Source of the DNA: Mytilus californianus
Lineage: Eukaryota; Mollusca; Bivalvia; Mytilida; Mytilidae
DNA length: 64,000 nt
Direction of reading: 5' to 3'
NCBI RefSeq assembly: GCF_021869535.1
Contig: NW_026262690.1
Location: 11,519,501 to 11,583,500 of the forward strand
Shown here piece by piece: positions 1-11,490 of this stretch. Position numbers and translations under genes: made by a program. Every line of letters starts with the position of its first letter. The first letter of the stretch is position 1. The notes beneath the pieces are model-generated. The model had not been told where the DNA came from and made no database searches. It saw only the letters and a program-made list of their open reading frames with translations.

Positions 1-555
1 TCACCTATAAAAGGCCCCGAAATGACAAATGTAAAACAATTCAGACGAGAAAACTAACGGCCTAATTTATGTACAAAACAATGAACGAAAAACGACCACT
101 GAATTACCGGCTCCTGACTTGGGACAGGAACATCGTAATGTGGCAAGGTCAAACTAGTTTGAAGGCGCGCCAAACCTCCCCCTAATCTGGGACAGTGGTG
201 TAACAGTACAACATAACAACAAACTATAAAAATCAATTAAAAAGGGCTTAACTCGTCAGATCGATACAAAGCAGAAATAAATCTAACAAAAAACAGAGTG
301 GACGTGGCTGGGTTCTTATAAATCCCCACAACAAAAAGACACTAAGTACAGATCTGAGAGTACTCACAGTTACTGACAGCTAGTTCAAAGCCAATAAAAA
401 CTAATAAAAAAATCATGCATCTAAGACTAAAAAATCAATCAGTACACATTTAACATCCAATGGATTAAAGACGTCATTAACAGTCAGAGAAAAACATGAC
501 GTTGCGCAATGCCAAGATACAGGTATCGACAGATTGTAGAGCCATTAATGTGCAT
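1..555. repeat. Dispersed repeat, likely tail of the adjacent retroelement
   Basis: It contains CTATAAAAGGCCC and a GAGAAAACTAA...GGC stretch that recurs at 34519-34790, with a shorter related copy at 56838-56985 (CTATAAAGGGCCC). It lies directly downstream, in - strand sense, of the reverse-transcriptase relic ending near 586. I infer it is the 3' non-coding part of that element, clipped by the window edge. Confidence 0.5.
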
Positions 556-585
556 ATGTATATAAAAATAATATTTAGTTTGATT

Positions 586-1170
586 TTAATTTACTGATAA
601 CGAAATCAATATTAATACCAGTAAAACAATATTCAAAGATCTAATTATAGTGTTGAATTGGGAACCTTTTAAAATATGTTTAATTAAAGGATCGAGAAGT
701 TTACCCGGATCGTATCTGAATTTCAGGGCTCGGATAACAACATCTCCGTAAAAATTAGGATGTGCTATCCCGTAAGAAATAAGTTTTCTACAGGTTAAAC
801 CAAACTTCCAAACCAAATCTTTATATATATGGAAGAATTCAGTTAAGGTTTTAAGTAATTAGTGGTAACGAAATCCACGACTTAATATTTTACCTGTAAT
901 ACAAAGATTACGTTCATTGAAATCCAAAACGTCACAACAGACACGGTCATATCGAACGAGTTGTGATATATAAACACCGTAAGATGGTGCCAAAGGAACA
1001 TCACCGTACAAAAAAGAAAATTAACAATACGGAACGAAAAATTGTCCCTTTTGTCGTAAATTTTAGTGTAGAGTTTCCCGTGTAAAACTGAAATATCTAA
1101 ATCTAGGAAAGGACAGTTATTGCCGTTTATATAAGGCCATTTCAGACTATTATTTGTTTGTAGTGATATA
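586..1170 (-). pseudogene. Degenerate reverse-transcriptase retroelement, C-terminal part
   Basis: Reading the - strand from about 1170 gives a nearly continuous frame with CPFLDLDISV, KIYDKRDNFSF, LAPSYGVYISQLVR and HPNFYGDVV. I recognise these as motifs of a reverse-transcriptase element common in marine invertebrate genomes, possibly Penelope- or LINE-like. One in-frame stop lies in the middle, just after GFRYH, and no start or catalytic core is present, so it is a dead fragment. The family is not settled from sequence alone. Confidence 0.6.
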
Positions 1171-1555
1171 CACCCTACTTTAAATATATGTGTGTGTGTC
1201 TTAAGGGGGACATTAAACTTATATCTGTAAAAAAAATTGTATTATCTTTTTTTATGTTATTGATTGGAATAGGTCTGACAGTCTGTCCATCAATCAGTTA
1301 AAAAGTTATACAACAGATGCGGATCAAGCATTTGAGGCAAAAGGCACGGGAAATCGTTGTTTTCAGTTGTCGCTTGAGTGTGCTAGAGGTCGTTGGTTCG
1401 TTTCAGAGCCAGCTGATCAATTTGTATTTGCTGCCTCTCGGCTAATCACACAGAATTTCAAAGTAAGAGCATCAGACTCGAAGTCAGATAAGTGAGTCCG
1501 GGAAATGTGACATGTCTTCCTGCGACCTATTACCTTGTACAGGATCCATATAGAC
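1171..1555 (+). repeat. SINE-like repeat, copy 1
   Basis: It shares long stretches with 9905-10250, 11310-11490 and 16870-17010 (all inverted relative to this copy), including AGGTCGTTGGTTCGTTTC at about 1387-1404. That resembles a pol III B box (GGTTCGANTCC). A GT-rich tract near 1188-1200 marks one end. It is probably a tRNA-derived SINE; no convincing A box is seen. Confidence 0.45.
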
Positions 1556-1559
1556 CTTA

Positions 1560-4286
1560 TTGTTGTTGGGGATCTTAACGGCTCTTGACTGTTTGACGTG
1601 ATATAACAATCACTTTTGTTTTGTGGAGTAATATGAGGAAAAGTATGCGATATGTAATATAGATACAATGAATAAGCGTTGATTCTTGAAAAAGAAACCA
1701 TGAGCCCGGATGCACTGTATGATCAAATTTATAGATATTAGGGTTTGACCAACAGTATTGCGGTAAAAATTTCTTTCTTTCTAACTCAAATGTTCTACAA
1801 TTCATAATGTAATGGTACTCGTCACCAATGTCGTTTGAGTCACAGAGACGGCAGACTCTGTATTCTCTCGGTAATTCCTAAAACCTTTCAGATTCAATCG
1901 GCAGATGGTGACTACCACATCTATATTTGCATAATGTATAAATGAAATTGTAAGGTAAAAATGAAAAATATTTTTCAAATTGTTCATTTTTTTAAAAATA
2001 CGATAACATAAAGTTTTATGTGATTCTGCAAGAAAAGCAAAGCATTCTCGTTGAAACTGGTCTTTGAGTTTTTGCTCAATACATATTGACACCCATTTAT
2101 CAGCAAACTGTGCATTCCATATATTGGACATACCACAATTATGAAATTTTTTTTTTTATATATGATATCCACTTAGTTTCTATTCCGTAATCATTATAAT
2201 ATAAAAACACAAGTTTGTATCATACAACACAAATTTTTCTTTCTTTTCCATTAAGAAGTGTACTCCAGAAATTTATCATTCGCAACTTTACAGACACAGT
2301 AATGGGGTATCTGCCAAGCTCTGCATACACTATGAAAATTGGAGTAGACTGTTTTAAATGTAAAATGTAAATGTACACGTTCAAGTATATCTATATTTTC
2401 AAATCCCATTATTTCTTAACCATATAAAAGTATAAGTAAAACCATTTTATCAAACAAATCAAGTTGACATTCTATTGACAAATTGTTTTGTGTACATTTT
2501 GTTAATACACTATACATAGCTTTTGTTGCATGTTCCTTTAAATATTTTTTATTTGATAAAAAGGATTTAATTCTAGAAAAATAAAATACCTAAATATTTG
2601 TATTCTTTTACAATTTCAATATCGTTACAATTTACTGTGAACTTGAGATTTGCTTGCATTCTGCCACTGGAAAAGATTAAAACTTTAGCTTTGTTTGTAT
2701 TTATTTTCATTTTTCCAATCTTCACAATATTCGTAAAAGGCATTTAACATGTATTGTAGATCAGTGCTATTTTCTGCTTATAAAACAGTATCATCCGCAT
2801 ATAAAGGTAAACATAATTTAAAAAATACTGTCAGCTCATTTTCGATATCTTGTGATATCGATTTTAAGCCAGTTATATTTTACTGTCCAAAAAAATTTTG
2901 AAGATCATTTGAAAAAAATAGAAAACAAAGCAGGTGAAAGGTTTTCCCTTTTGCCGTAACCCCATCTAACAAGGGAAGAAATCGGATTTGTTGCCCTGAT
3001 GTGTAATACGAGATTTGGCATAATTATACATATTCTGAATAACACGAAAAAATTTTCCATTTACTTCATTCTGCAATAATTTAAACAGAAGTAAATTTTG
3101 CTGTAAAGAGTCAAACGCTTTTTTTAAAGTCAATTTTTCTTTCTCATAATAATATTTCAATAATTCAAATAAAATATTTATGGTAAAAATGTGTTCAGTC
3201 GTAGAGTAATCCCTCCTAAAACCTGCTTGATTTTTATTTAGTATACATAATTCATCAAGATAACAACATAATCTTGTGTTCAATATTGAAGTAAAAAGTT
3301 TACCCAGAGTAGATAATAACGTTATAGGCCTATAGTTTTGTGGATCATTTTCAGAGCCATTGTTTTTAAACAAAGGAATTACATGTCCTATTAACCATGC
3401 CTCAGGAAACAGTCCTGTGCCAAAAATCAGATTAAATAAATACACGTAGACATCAATAAAATATTCAAAGAGCCGAACATATATACTCATTTACAATAAG
3501 ATCATCACCAGGTGTCTTATTATTTTTTAGGCTTTTTGTGGCCTTCAGTATTTCATCCTTGGTGATACAAGTATTAAAAAATACATTTGATGAATTTTCA
3601 TTAACGTCATTTTCAAATATGTATCGGTTTTCCGGTTCCTTATTTTTATTCAGATCCTTAAAGAAGGAAAACACAAAGCTTCAATATTTATATCATTTTT
3701 ATTCCTTCGTCTATCTCGATTTATAATTTTCCAAAATTCTTTTTTTGATCGCATCTTTTTCATTTTGGAACGTAAACTTTCATTAAATGATCTAATATAT
3801 TTGTCCATGGTTTTTTTTATATATAGTCTCACTATGTCTCATTCGTTCCTTGAATATCCGTGAACCATACCGTTTATAAAACCTTTTTGATTTTCTAAAC
3901 AATCTCCTTTCCCGGCGACATTCTGAGTTAAACCAATCACTGTGGTTTTGTTTCCCTCCCGTAAAATCATATCCATAAGTTTTCTATACGAATTCCCCAA
4001 ATGTATTTCTAGCAGAATTGAGTAAAACATATCTTATTTCATTTACAATTTCATCAATAGTATTTTATTAACATTTTGTACATTTTCTGTTTTTGTCATG
4101 ATAAAAGATAACAATTTAGATATACTTTCTTTGTCAATATTGTCTTTATATTCATTAACTTGATCATGATTCCATTTTCCAATATATGTATTATTTTCAC
4201 TAGATTTTACATTTGTATACACATTTGATTGCTTATTATTACTACAATTGAGCACTAATTCAAGTGGACAATGGATATCAGAATAC
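1560..4286 (-). pseudogene. Degenerate LINE: linker, reverse transcriptase and C-terminal domain
   Basis: On the - strand the order is linker (4255-3650), reverse transcriptase with NYRPITLLSTLGKLF and NQAGFRRDYSTTEHIF (3490-2966), the catalytic box YADD at 2790-2801, and a C-terminal zinc-knuckle-like RVCRLC...HYIMNC (about 1797-1859). Several stops and frameshifts interrupt it. The endonuclease end lies at 5973-6222, on the far side of an inserted transposon, so this is one LINE split in two. It is inactive. Confidence 0.75.
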
Positions 4287-4546
4287 TACGGAAGCCCATA
4301 GGGGACCTTAAAAAAAAATTATATCGTTATCTCAATATATATATCGTTATTTCGATATAATTACATCGTTATCTCGATATATTTATATCGTTATCTCGAT
4401 ATTTATATCGTTATAGTTATTTCGTTATCTCGATATGAATGTATATCGTTATCTCGATATATTTATTTCGTTATATCGATGTTTATATCGTTATATCGAT
4501 ATATTTATTTCGTTATCTCGATATGGTTAAATCGTTATCTCGATAA

Positions 4547-4740
4547 AGTGTATATGTATATGTGTGTATATGTGTATATGGGTGTATGTGTATATGTGTA
4601 TATGTGTATATGTGTATGTGTATATGTGTATGTGTATATGTGTATGTGTATATTAGTATGTGTATATGTGTATGTGTATATGTATATGTGTATGTGTATA
4701 TGTATATGTGTATGTGTATATGTGTGTGATTGTGTGTGTT
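4547..4740. repeat. TATGTG/TGTATA microsatellite
   Basis: An alternating purine-pyrimidine tract inside the transposon. It opens long frames on both strands (VYMCVYVYM and HTHIHIYTYT patterns) that are repeat artefacts. Confidence 0.9.
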
Positions 4741-4959
4741 CATTTGGTTTTTTTACGTGTGATTGTGTTTGTGTGTGATAGTGAGTGTATATTACTTTGT
4801 GCATTGATGGGTGCATTTTTGTGTTGGTACTTGTTTGTGAATGAGTATGTTTGTGCACGTGTATTTGTTCTTTTTTGTGAGTGAAAGCGTGTGGATTTAT
4901 AAAGCGATTCGTGGTAAATGGTTACTCTAAAAAGAAGTGTTGAAAACCGAAGCGCTATC

Positions 4960-5105
4960 CAAAATAAGACACACAAGGACAAACAACAACATATAACATT
5001 GAAAACTAAAAACAACAAATGAGAAACACGGACCCCGAAAAACTGGGGCGACCTCAGGTGCTCCAGAAGGGTAAGCAAGACTGCTTCTTGCAAGACACCC
5101 GCGGT
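4960..5105 (-). repeat. Fragment of a dispersed repeat
   Basis: It reads ACAACAACATATAACATTG...GGTGCTCCAGAAGGGTAAGC, the reverse complement of material at 32760-33305. A same-orientation relative is at 51810-51985 and a weaker one at 60885-60970. It sits within the 4287-5966 element. Confidence 0.5.
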
Positions 5106-5972
5106 GTTTCTCACGAAAGTCACTTTCGAGAACGAAGGAAAGGTTTCTATGACAACGGTAGAAGGTCTGTTGTCATTTGGGACACAGACACCTCATAGCG
5201 GTCAATCACTTGTCAAAAAACCCACTCTTTTGCAAATATTGTATTCAGAATTCATTAAGCAAATCATCGCAAAGCGGTAATAATAACCCAATTTTGGTAT
5301 AAAATTTACAGTTTAATGAGCCCATGAGTACTTTTTCGCGAAGATAAAATTCCAGAGTAGCATCTTATTAGATGATTTTAAAGAGCTTTAAGCATTGTGA
5401 TAAAAAATGAAGAATGTGCACAAGTTCAAAAGTCACAGGGAAAAATCAATAGAAAAAAAAAGTGTAACGTGAAACATCGTTAAAATTCTCAAAATGGTCC
5501 AAAACATAAAATAAACTCAACATCAAAAGAGGCCCGAAAAATGTTGGACTTTGCCGCAAAAAAGTTACCATTATACCGCATTCCCGAAAATAAAATAATC
5601 GGGAATGGCCAATTACCGCAAAAAAGGGACACATTACCGCAAAAAAGTTACCGTTTACCGCTTTCCCCTAATCCAGTCGAACGGGAATGGTATTTCGGAA
5701 CTTTTTCAACGCTTTCCCCTAACCGTAACCATAACCATAACCCTATCAAGATAAACAAAATAAAGATCGATATAACGATATAATTATATCGAGATAACGA
5801 TATAATTATATCGAGATAACGAAATAAATATATCGAGATAACGATATAAATATATCAAGATAACGAAAAAAATATATCGAGATAACGATTTAATTATATC
5901 GAAATAACGATATATATATTAAGATAACGATATAATATTTTTTTAGGTCCCCTATGGGCTTCCGTAGAATAC

Positions 5973-6222
5973 AAATTGCTAAAAGGAAGAACATCATAAT
6001 TTTCAACTAAATAAAATTACATCTGCAGTTCTTATTGCATAATCTACGACACTTTTATTCTTGCTAATAGGTTTACCTTCTTTATCATTTCCTATCCGAC
6101 CATTCATTATATACATGTTGTTATTCTTACAAAATTGTATAAGTTTTCTACCATATGTGTTTACACTTAAATCAGCACTGTGTCGTTTCCTTTGAATACC
6201 AAAATTGTCTAAGATATTATAT
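5973..6222 (-). pseudogene. LINE endonuclease C-terminal fragment
   Basis: The - strand reads RKRHSADLSVNTYGRKLIQF, MNGRIGNDKEGKP and SVVDYAI, the typical end of a LINE AP-endonuclease domain. It continues into the LINE at 1560-4286 once the inserted transposon is taken out. It is cut off at about 6222, where a different LINE fragment begins. Confidence 0.7.
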
Positions 6223-6234
6223 TACTAAATTCAG

Positions 6235-6830
6235 TCTTAGAAGAGTGGTTTGGCATCCATGGCCGCGACAGAAAGCACAAAGATATGGATTAGCAATTTT
6301 ATCAAATAAATCACCAAGTTGAAGCTCATAAACTTTTTCAAAAATTTTGGAAGAAATCAGCAAGACACTGACTGGTCTGTAATTTGATTGGTATTATTGA
6401 CTGTTTTGCTTGTGTAGTGGTGTAACTTGCTCCTCTTTCAATCTATCTGGAAAAACACCTGTATTTATTGATATATTAATTAATGATGTCAGCTGAGATG
6501 AAACAACGGTTTTACCACATTTGACAACTTATAACCGGTATACCATCAACATAAGTAGCCTTTTTTGTAGTGATTTTATTGAGAATTTCTCAACTTTGTC
6601 TGGTGTTATTTTCTGAAAATTAAAGTGGGGGTTCTCACATTTTTTTTATTTTCACAATGCTAGGGTGACAATAAGGGTCCTATATCACATCATTCCCGAT
6701 TTTATTGGCAACAGTAGAGAAAAAAGAATTAAAATGTTCTGATACATGTTTAGTATCAAAAATGATTTGATTATTTTCTAATTTTCTAATAAAACTACTC
6801 TTTGGTCTCCAGAATGGAACTACTTAGAGA
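6235..6830 (-). pseudogene. Second, unrelated LINE reverse-transcriptase fragment
   Basis: The - strand shows FFSTVANKIG (about 6710), NTGVFPDRLKEEQVTPL (about 6420-6460), NYRPVSV, KIFEKVYELQLGDLF and CRGHGCQTTL (about 6245-6350). These are the N-terminal half of a reverse transcriptase from a different LINE family than the one next to it. Stops and frame changes show it is dead. Confidence 0.65.
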
Positions 6831-6954
6831 AAAAAGGTTTAATTGTTGACCAGAAAGTGTCATCTTTGGATCCACCCGAACAACATTCTAAAAATAAATT
6901 TTCGTAGATTTCTTTATAAGTTTTGTAACCAAATTTCCCTGGTTCTGAATTTCA

Positions 6955-7865
6955 TCAAAAAATACGACGGAAATTTGATGAGACGCCAAAGGGATAGTTA
7001 CATGGACGGACAGGCAGTGGTATTATTAGTTATCTTGTTGTAATCAGGGGTGTACAGAATTTTACACCGTTGTTGAAAATTCATACACCCTGAGGCGCAG
7101 CCGAATGGGTGTATGAATTTTCAACAACGGTGTAAAATTCCGTACACCCCTGATTACACCAAGATAACGAATTTATTTCTTATGAACAATTCCTTTACTC
7201 ATTTTTAAACCAGGATGTAAAATTGAAAAATGGTAATGAAAATTAACATTTTTTCAACTTCGATGTTGCTGCACATTGTCAAATACTTTTTTTCTTTATT
7301 TTTTGGAAATTCAGAAAATTTTTGTGTTCTTTTGAATTTTTGGGGAAAAAAAAATTTAAATATTTTTTTTAATTTTTTTTCAATTTTTGTCCTCAAATTT
7401 ATTTATTTTTTTTATTTATTTTTTTTTTTTTGACATTTAATTTTTAATTTTTTTTTGTCATTTTATATTTTTTTTCTTTATTTTGTCAAATTTTTTTTTT
7501 TTTTTATTTTTTGGCAAAATTCTATTTATCCCGGGGTGTACAAGGGTGGAGTGTTATTTACACCGGGGTAATTAACCAATCAGATTGCAATATTTTTGCT
7601 GCATAAGAAATAAAACAGTATACCTCCTATTCTTTGGAGCGGGGGTATAAGAAAAAAACTAACCACAATGCCAGCATAAAAAAAAAACGGAAAGTAACTT
7701 TTTTACAGTTCCCAGATAGCTGACCAGGTGTTTTCTGGATTTTTTGTTGCAATGGTTGCTTATGGACTATTTCATTTGAAGTTTAACCAAGTGCATAATT
7801 TTACACAGCTAGAGCTTGCTGCACATCATGATTTTTTTATATACTAATAACGTTAAGCAGACATG
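6955..7865. repeat. Dispersed repeat copy interrupted by a hairpin element
   Basis: The ends match 10885-11290 and 19860-20190 (GGACAGGCAGTG, TTCTTTGGAGCGGGGGTATA, CAGTTCCCAGATAGCTGA). The middle, about 7025-7608, is absent from the other two copies and is therefore an insertion. Confidence 0.6.
7029..7168. mobile_element. 62-bp-arm palindrome at the left of an inserted element
   Basis: The arms 7029-7090 and 7107-7168 are near-perfect reverse complements around a 16-base loop (TGAGGCGCAGCCGAAT). The following 7170-7605 is T-rich with a GGGGTGTAC echo near 7536. The whole inserted stretch is about 7025-7608, with no coding capacity. It could be a foldback element. Confidence 0.6.
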
Positions 7866-8727
7866 AGGTATGTACTTGCGTAAAAAGGAAGGAGGAAAGG
7901 TGATGTTTTGGACTTGCTAGATCATGAAAATGTTCATCTTCATATAGAAATTACTGAACTGATTTTTTTCCCGTTTGAATACAGGCCCTATGTATTACAA
8001 GATTTTGCTAAATAATTGTTTCTTAATAAAATAGTAAAGGTAGTGACATGCAGCCCTCTTCATCGGGTTATCTTTGTTGGCCTCAAGACTAGTTTTATTG
8101 TATTTTGGAATATTCTAGTTGCAAATGGCAGCACATTCATGTTACACGATGATTTTTAACAATATACATGGAAGAACGTATCATAAAGACGAACAGCTCA
8201 AAGAGGAATCATATTCCATTTCTAAATTTGGTTCCAAAACGAATGGAATGATGGTGAGGTATACATATCTGTCTGGCAGGGTTTATCTAACCTTGACCTT
8301 ATTGTCATTGATCATTTATAATGTTAGTTGTATTTGATACTTGTAGTAAAACCAATATCTTTACGATTTCCACCATTACATGATTCATGGCCACTAAAGC
8401 AAGCGAAACATTTCAGTGAATGCACTTGTTTTTCAATTGATATCATTTTTTTTAAATATACACAGTAATATAGTATCAGTAATATATAAGTATTCTTAGA
8501 AGATCTCTGGAGTTGTGGATTGACACTTTTATGACGTTAAACACCTCAAGAAGAATTCCGGATAAAGAAAATACTATAGGATCGGATTATCAGATATATT
8601 AACAGTTAAGTTGACATTTCTATTTGTATAATATTTCTTGTAAAATTGTATAATAAATCTTGTTAATTTTATTATAAATCTTTGTCTTTTGTTGGCTACA
8701 ATTTAAAGGTGATTTCTGGCCGTAACA
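7866..8727 (+). other. Probable LTR of a gypsy-like element (left limit unknown)
   Basis: It lies directly upstream of a primer binding site and a decayed gag. An ATAATAAATCTTG stretch near 8648 could be the polyadenylation signal of the R region. The 3' LTR is not in the window, so the 5' boundary cannot be fixed. An open frame at 8119-8337 has no recognisable product. Confidence 0.3.
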
Positions 8728-8732
8728 GAAAC

Positions 8733-8749
8733 TGGGGGCTCGTCCGGGA
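8733..8749 (+). other. Primer binding site of tRNA-Pro type
   Basis: TGGGGGCTCGTCCGGGA matches the complement of the 3' end of tRNA-Pro, the primer used by several LTR retroelements. It sits 5 bases after a CGTAACA that may be the LTR end and 88 bases before the gag ATG. Confidence 0.7.
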
Positions 8750-8837
8750 GAACTTAAATATAAGATTAAACATTTTTCAGAGTAAATAGATTTTCGGTAT
8801 TTTATTGAATTAGAATTAGCCAACAAAATTCAACAAA

Positions 8838-9903
8838 ATGGCATCTGATGACAGCTTATTTTTAAAAACGTCCAGACCTGGAGGGGTTGGATAAACTAAA
8901 AAAAAAAGGGAATTAGTGTTGCTTGTTAAACATCTACAAATATATTTAAGATTATCTATGAGAAAACAGATTATAAAAAATTTGATAATAGACAAATTAG
9001 TTGACGCAGAATTTTTTTGTGAAGAAAAAGCTCTTGATCTTGAGGTCGAAATTTTGATCCCATCAAATTAAAACAGCTTGAATTAGAACATGAATTTAAA
9101 TCAAAACAATTGAAAAAATAATTTAAAAACGAAGTTTAATCAAATCAATTGGAAAAAGAAGATGAATTGAAATTAAGGCAGGCAGAACTTGAAATAAGGG
9201 AAAGGTTAGAGATGGAGAAAATAAAAATTGAAATGGTGAAAGTAGAAATCAACACTAAAGTAGAGTCATAATCAGAACATTTTGAGGCAGCAAAACATAT
9301 ACGTTTGGTTCCCATATTTGGTGAAAAAACAGTTGAAAAACAAGTTTGAGAAAATTGCTCAGAATTTTAAACGGCCAAAGCCTTATTGGACTACAATGCT
9401 GCAAAGTGTTTTTGTTGGCAAGGCCGCTGAGATTTACTCAGCACTTTCTTCAGAAAAAAGTTATGATTATGGCACTGTAAAACAAGAAGTTTTGAAAGCT
9501 TATGAGCTAGTGCCAGAAATATATAGACAGAAATTTAGGATTTATAGAAAGTTTGAATCACAAACCTATGTTGAATTTGCTAGGGAAAGAAGACCTATGT
9601 GATAAATGGCTTACGTCAGCTGTTGTTTTCGATAATTATACCTTTTCACATAAAAATAGTTTCAAAGGTAAAATTTAGTACTTCGAGCGGAAATTACAAA
9701 TATCAAAGTTCTAAGCGTGGTGATAGTAAGCCTGTTGCACAAAATGAGACTCAATATAGTTATACCATGTCTAGTCCAAAATCTGATCCTTTTGAGAAGA
9801 AGTCACTGACTTGTGCATATTGTAGGAAAAATGGTCATGTGATGGCTGATTGTTTTAGACCCAAGAAAAGGAGTATAAGCGATATTAAACCAAAGTCCGG
9901 TGC
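8838..9903 (+). pseudogene. Decayed Ty3/gypsy-like gag
   Basis: It starts with ATGGCATCTGATGAC. A charged coiled-coil-like region (to about 9260) has many stops. Next is the capsid-like segment FVGKAAEIYSALS, YELVPEIYRQKFR (9282-9602), a frame break at 9599, and then a CCHC zinc knuckle CAYCRKNGHVMADC at 9812-9853. Order and motifs are those of a retrotransposon gag. It is truncated at about 9903, where a SINE-like repeat begins, so protease, reverse transcriptase and integrase are missing. Confidence 0.75.
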
Positions 9904-9904
9904 T

Positions 9905-10250
9905 ATGTGGATCCTGATTTGTACAGGTAATAGAAGACTTGTCACACTTCCCGGACTCACTAAACTGACTTCGAGTTTGATGCTCTTACTTCGGAATTCT
10001 GCGTGATTATCGGAGAGGCAGCGAAAACAAATTTATTAGCTGGCTTTGAAACTAACCCACGACCTCTAGCTATCTCAAGGGACAACAGAAAACGACGATT
10101 TCCCGTGCCTTTCGCCTCAAATACTTGATCCGCATCTGTTGGATAAATATTTGACTGATTGATGGACAGACTGTCTGACCTAGTCCAATCAATAATATAA
10201 CACACACACACACACACTCTGGCTAGGGGTGTATAAAGTGATATGGGACA
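9905..10250 (-). repeat. SINE-like repeat, copy 2, ending in (AC)n
   Basis: Reverse complement of 1171-1555, including GCCTCAAATACTTGATCCGC and the B-box-like GCTAGAGGTCGTGGGTTAG. An (AC)9 run at 10201-10218 marks one end. Confidence 0.45.
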
Positions 10251-10304
10251 TGTTTTCCTTATGGTAATTGTATTGTGTCTTACATATATCTCAACTGTAT
10301 TTAT

Positions 10305-11290
10305 CTTAAAAAGCATTTTTTGCCTATAAATTCTACTCATAATATATCAAAATTTCAATTTTTTATGTAATTTATCAAGGTGACAAATACGATGAAACAC
10401 TAAATCATCAAAATGTTTAACACTAAAATATCTAAATATTATTGACAACAATTGTACATTTAAAAACTGACTGAATTAATTTGTAATGCTTATAATAACA
10501 TTTATTAGAAGTTCTGTATTATAACATCTTTTAGACTTCTCAACAAAGGTGTTTCCCGTCAGATCGCTTAACTTGAACTGTGAGCTCTTGCTTACTTATG
10601 ATGCCACTGCTTTACGTATTCGGTAAACATGAAGTTTGTGAACAATGGATGTGAAAATGATGCACCATACGGTAAAACATGCTCATATAAAGCTTATACC
10701 ATTTTTAGTGTGCTCTAATCAGTACTTTTCAAGAAAAGCTTTACGAAAATTTCATACATGGCCATTATGTGTAAAATACATATAAGTATTTGGTAAAGAA
10801 AGGAAGTTGATGAGCGATGAATGTGAAAATACTTCACACAGTATAGCATGCTTATATGAAGCCTGGTATCAAATTCGGCGTGCTCTGATCCTGAGGAATA
10901 TACGACGGGAATTTCACGGGACGGATGAACGGATAGTTACATGGACAGACAGGCAGTGATATAACAGTATACCATTCATTCTTTGGAGCGGGGGTATAAA
11001 ACTTTAAAAAAAGATAGCCACAATGGCAGCATAAAAAAACTTGGAAATTACATTTTTCCGCAGTTCCCAGATAGCTGACCAGTTGTCTTGTTGGGTTTTT
11101 CTATTGTTGGATTGCTGCGTCACTGACTTATATTATTCGAAATTCGTTATTGATGTTAATTCTTGAGTGTACGTGTTTATCTCTGTTTTTTTTTTGTAGC
11201 AATGGTTGTTTATTGACTATTTCATTTGAAATTTAACCCAGTGCATAATTTCACACAGCTAGCTTGCTGCATATCATGATTTATTATTTA
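10305..11290 (+). repeat. Dispersed repeat, about 1 kb, copy 1
   Basis: TTTTTTGCCTATAAATTC...TCATAAT opens it. It matches 19395-20200 over most of its length, including TTCTTTGGAG, AGTTCCCAGATAGCTGAC and CACAGCTA...GCTTGCTGCA. No coding potential is seen. Confidence 0.65.
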
Positions 11291-11309
11291 CTAATAACGT
11301 TATACAGAT

Positions 11310-11490
11310 TGTACAAGGTAAAAGGTCGCAGAAAGACATGGCACACTTCCTGGACTCACTTATCTGACTTCGAGTTTGGTGCTCTTACTCGCGTGATTAA
11401 TGAAGAGGCAGTAAATACAAAATGATTAGCTGGCTGTGAAACGAACCCACGACCTCTAGCACTCGACACGAGAACCGTGAGACAACCGAG
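11310..11490 (-). repeat. SINE-like repeat, copy 3
   Basis: It contains CTTCCTGGACTCACTTATCT and GAAACGAACCCACGACCTCT, the inverted B-box region of copy 1. The far end is truncated. Confidence 0.4.

Larger units (their letters stand above)
4287..5966. mobile_element. Inverted-repeat DNA transposon with 6-bp target duplication
   Basis: A 22-bp terminal inverted repeat starting TACGGAAGCCCATAGG is found at 4287-4308 and, reverse-complemented, at 5945-5966. GAATAC flanks both ends (4281-4286 and 5967-5972) as a 6-bp target site duplication. The subterminal parts are complementary arrays of TATCGTTATCTCGATA (about 4320-4545 and 5765-5940), so the element can fold into a long hairpin. The interior has a TATGTG microsatellite and a fragment of another dispersed repeat. 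No transposase is seen, so it is non-autonomous. Confidence 0.8.

Noticed and set aside
4479-4858. Cys/Tyr/Val-rich and His/Thr-rich frames on both strands
   Set aside because: Translation of a TATGTG microsatellite.
5715-5745. CCGTAACCATAACCATAACCC as telomere-like repeat
   Set aside because: Only three irregular units, not (TTAGGG)n, and inside a transposon.
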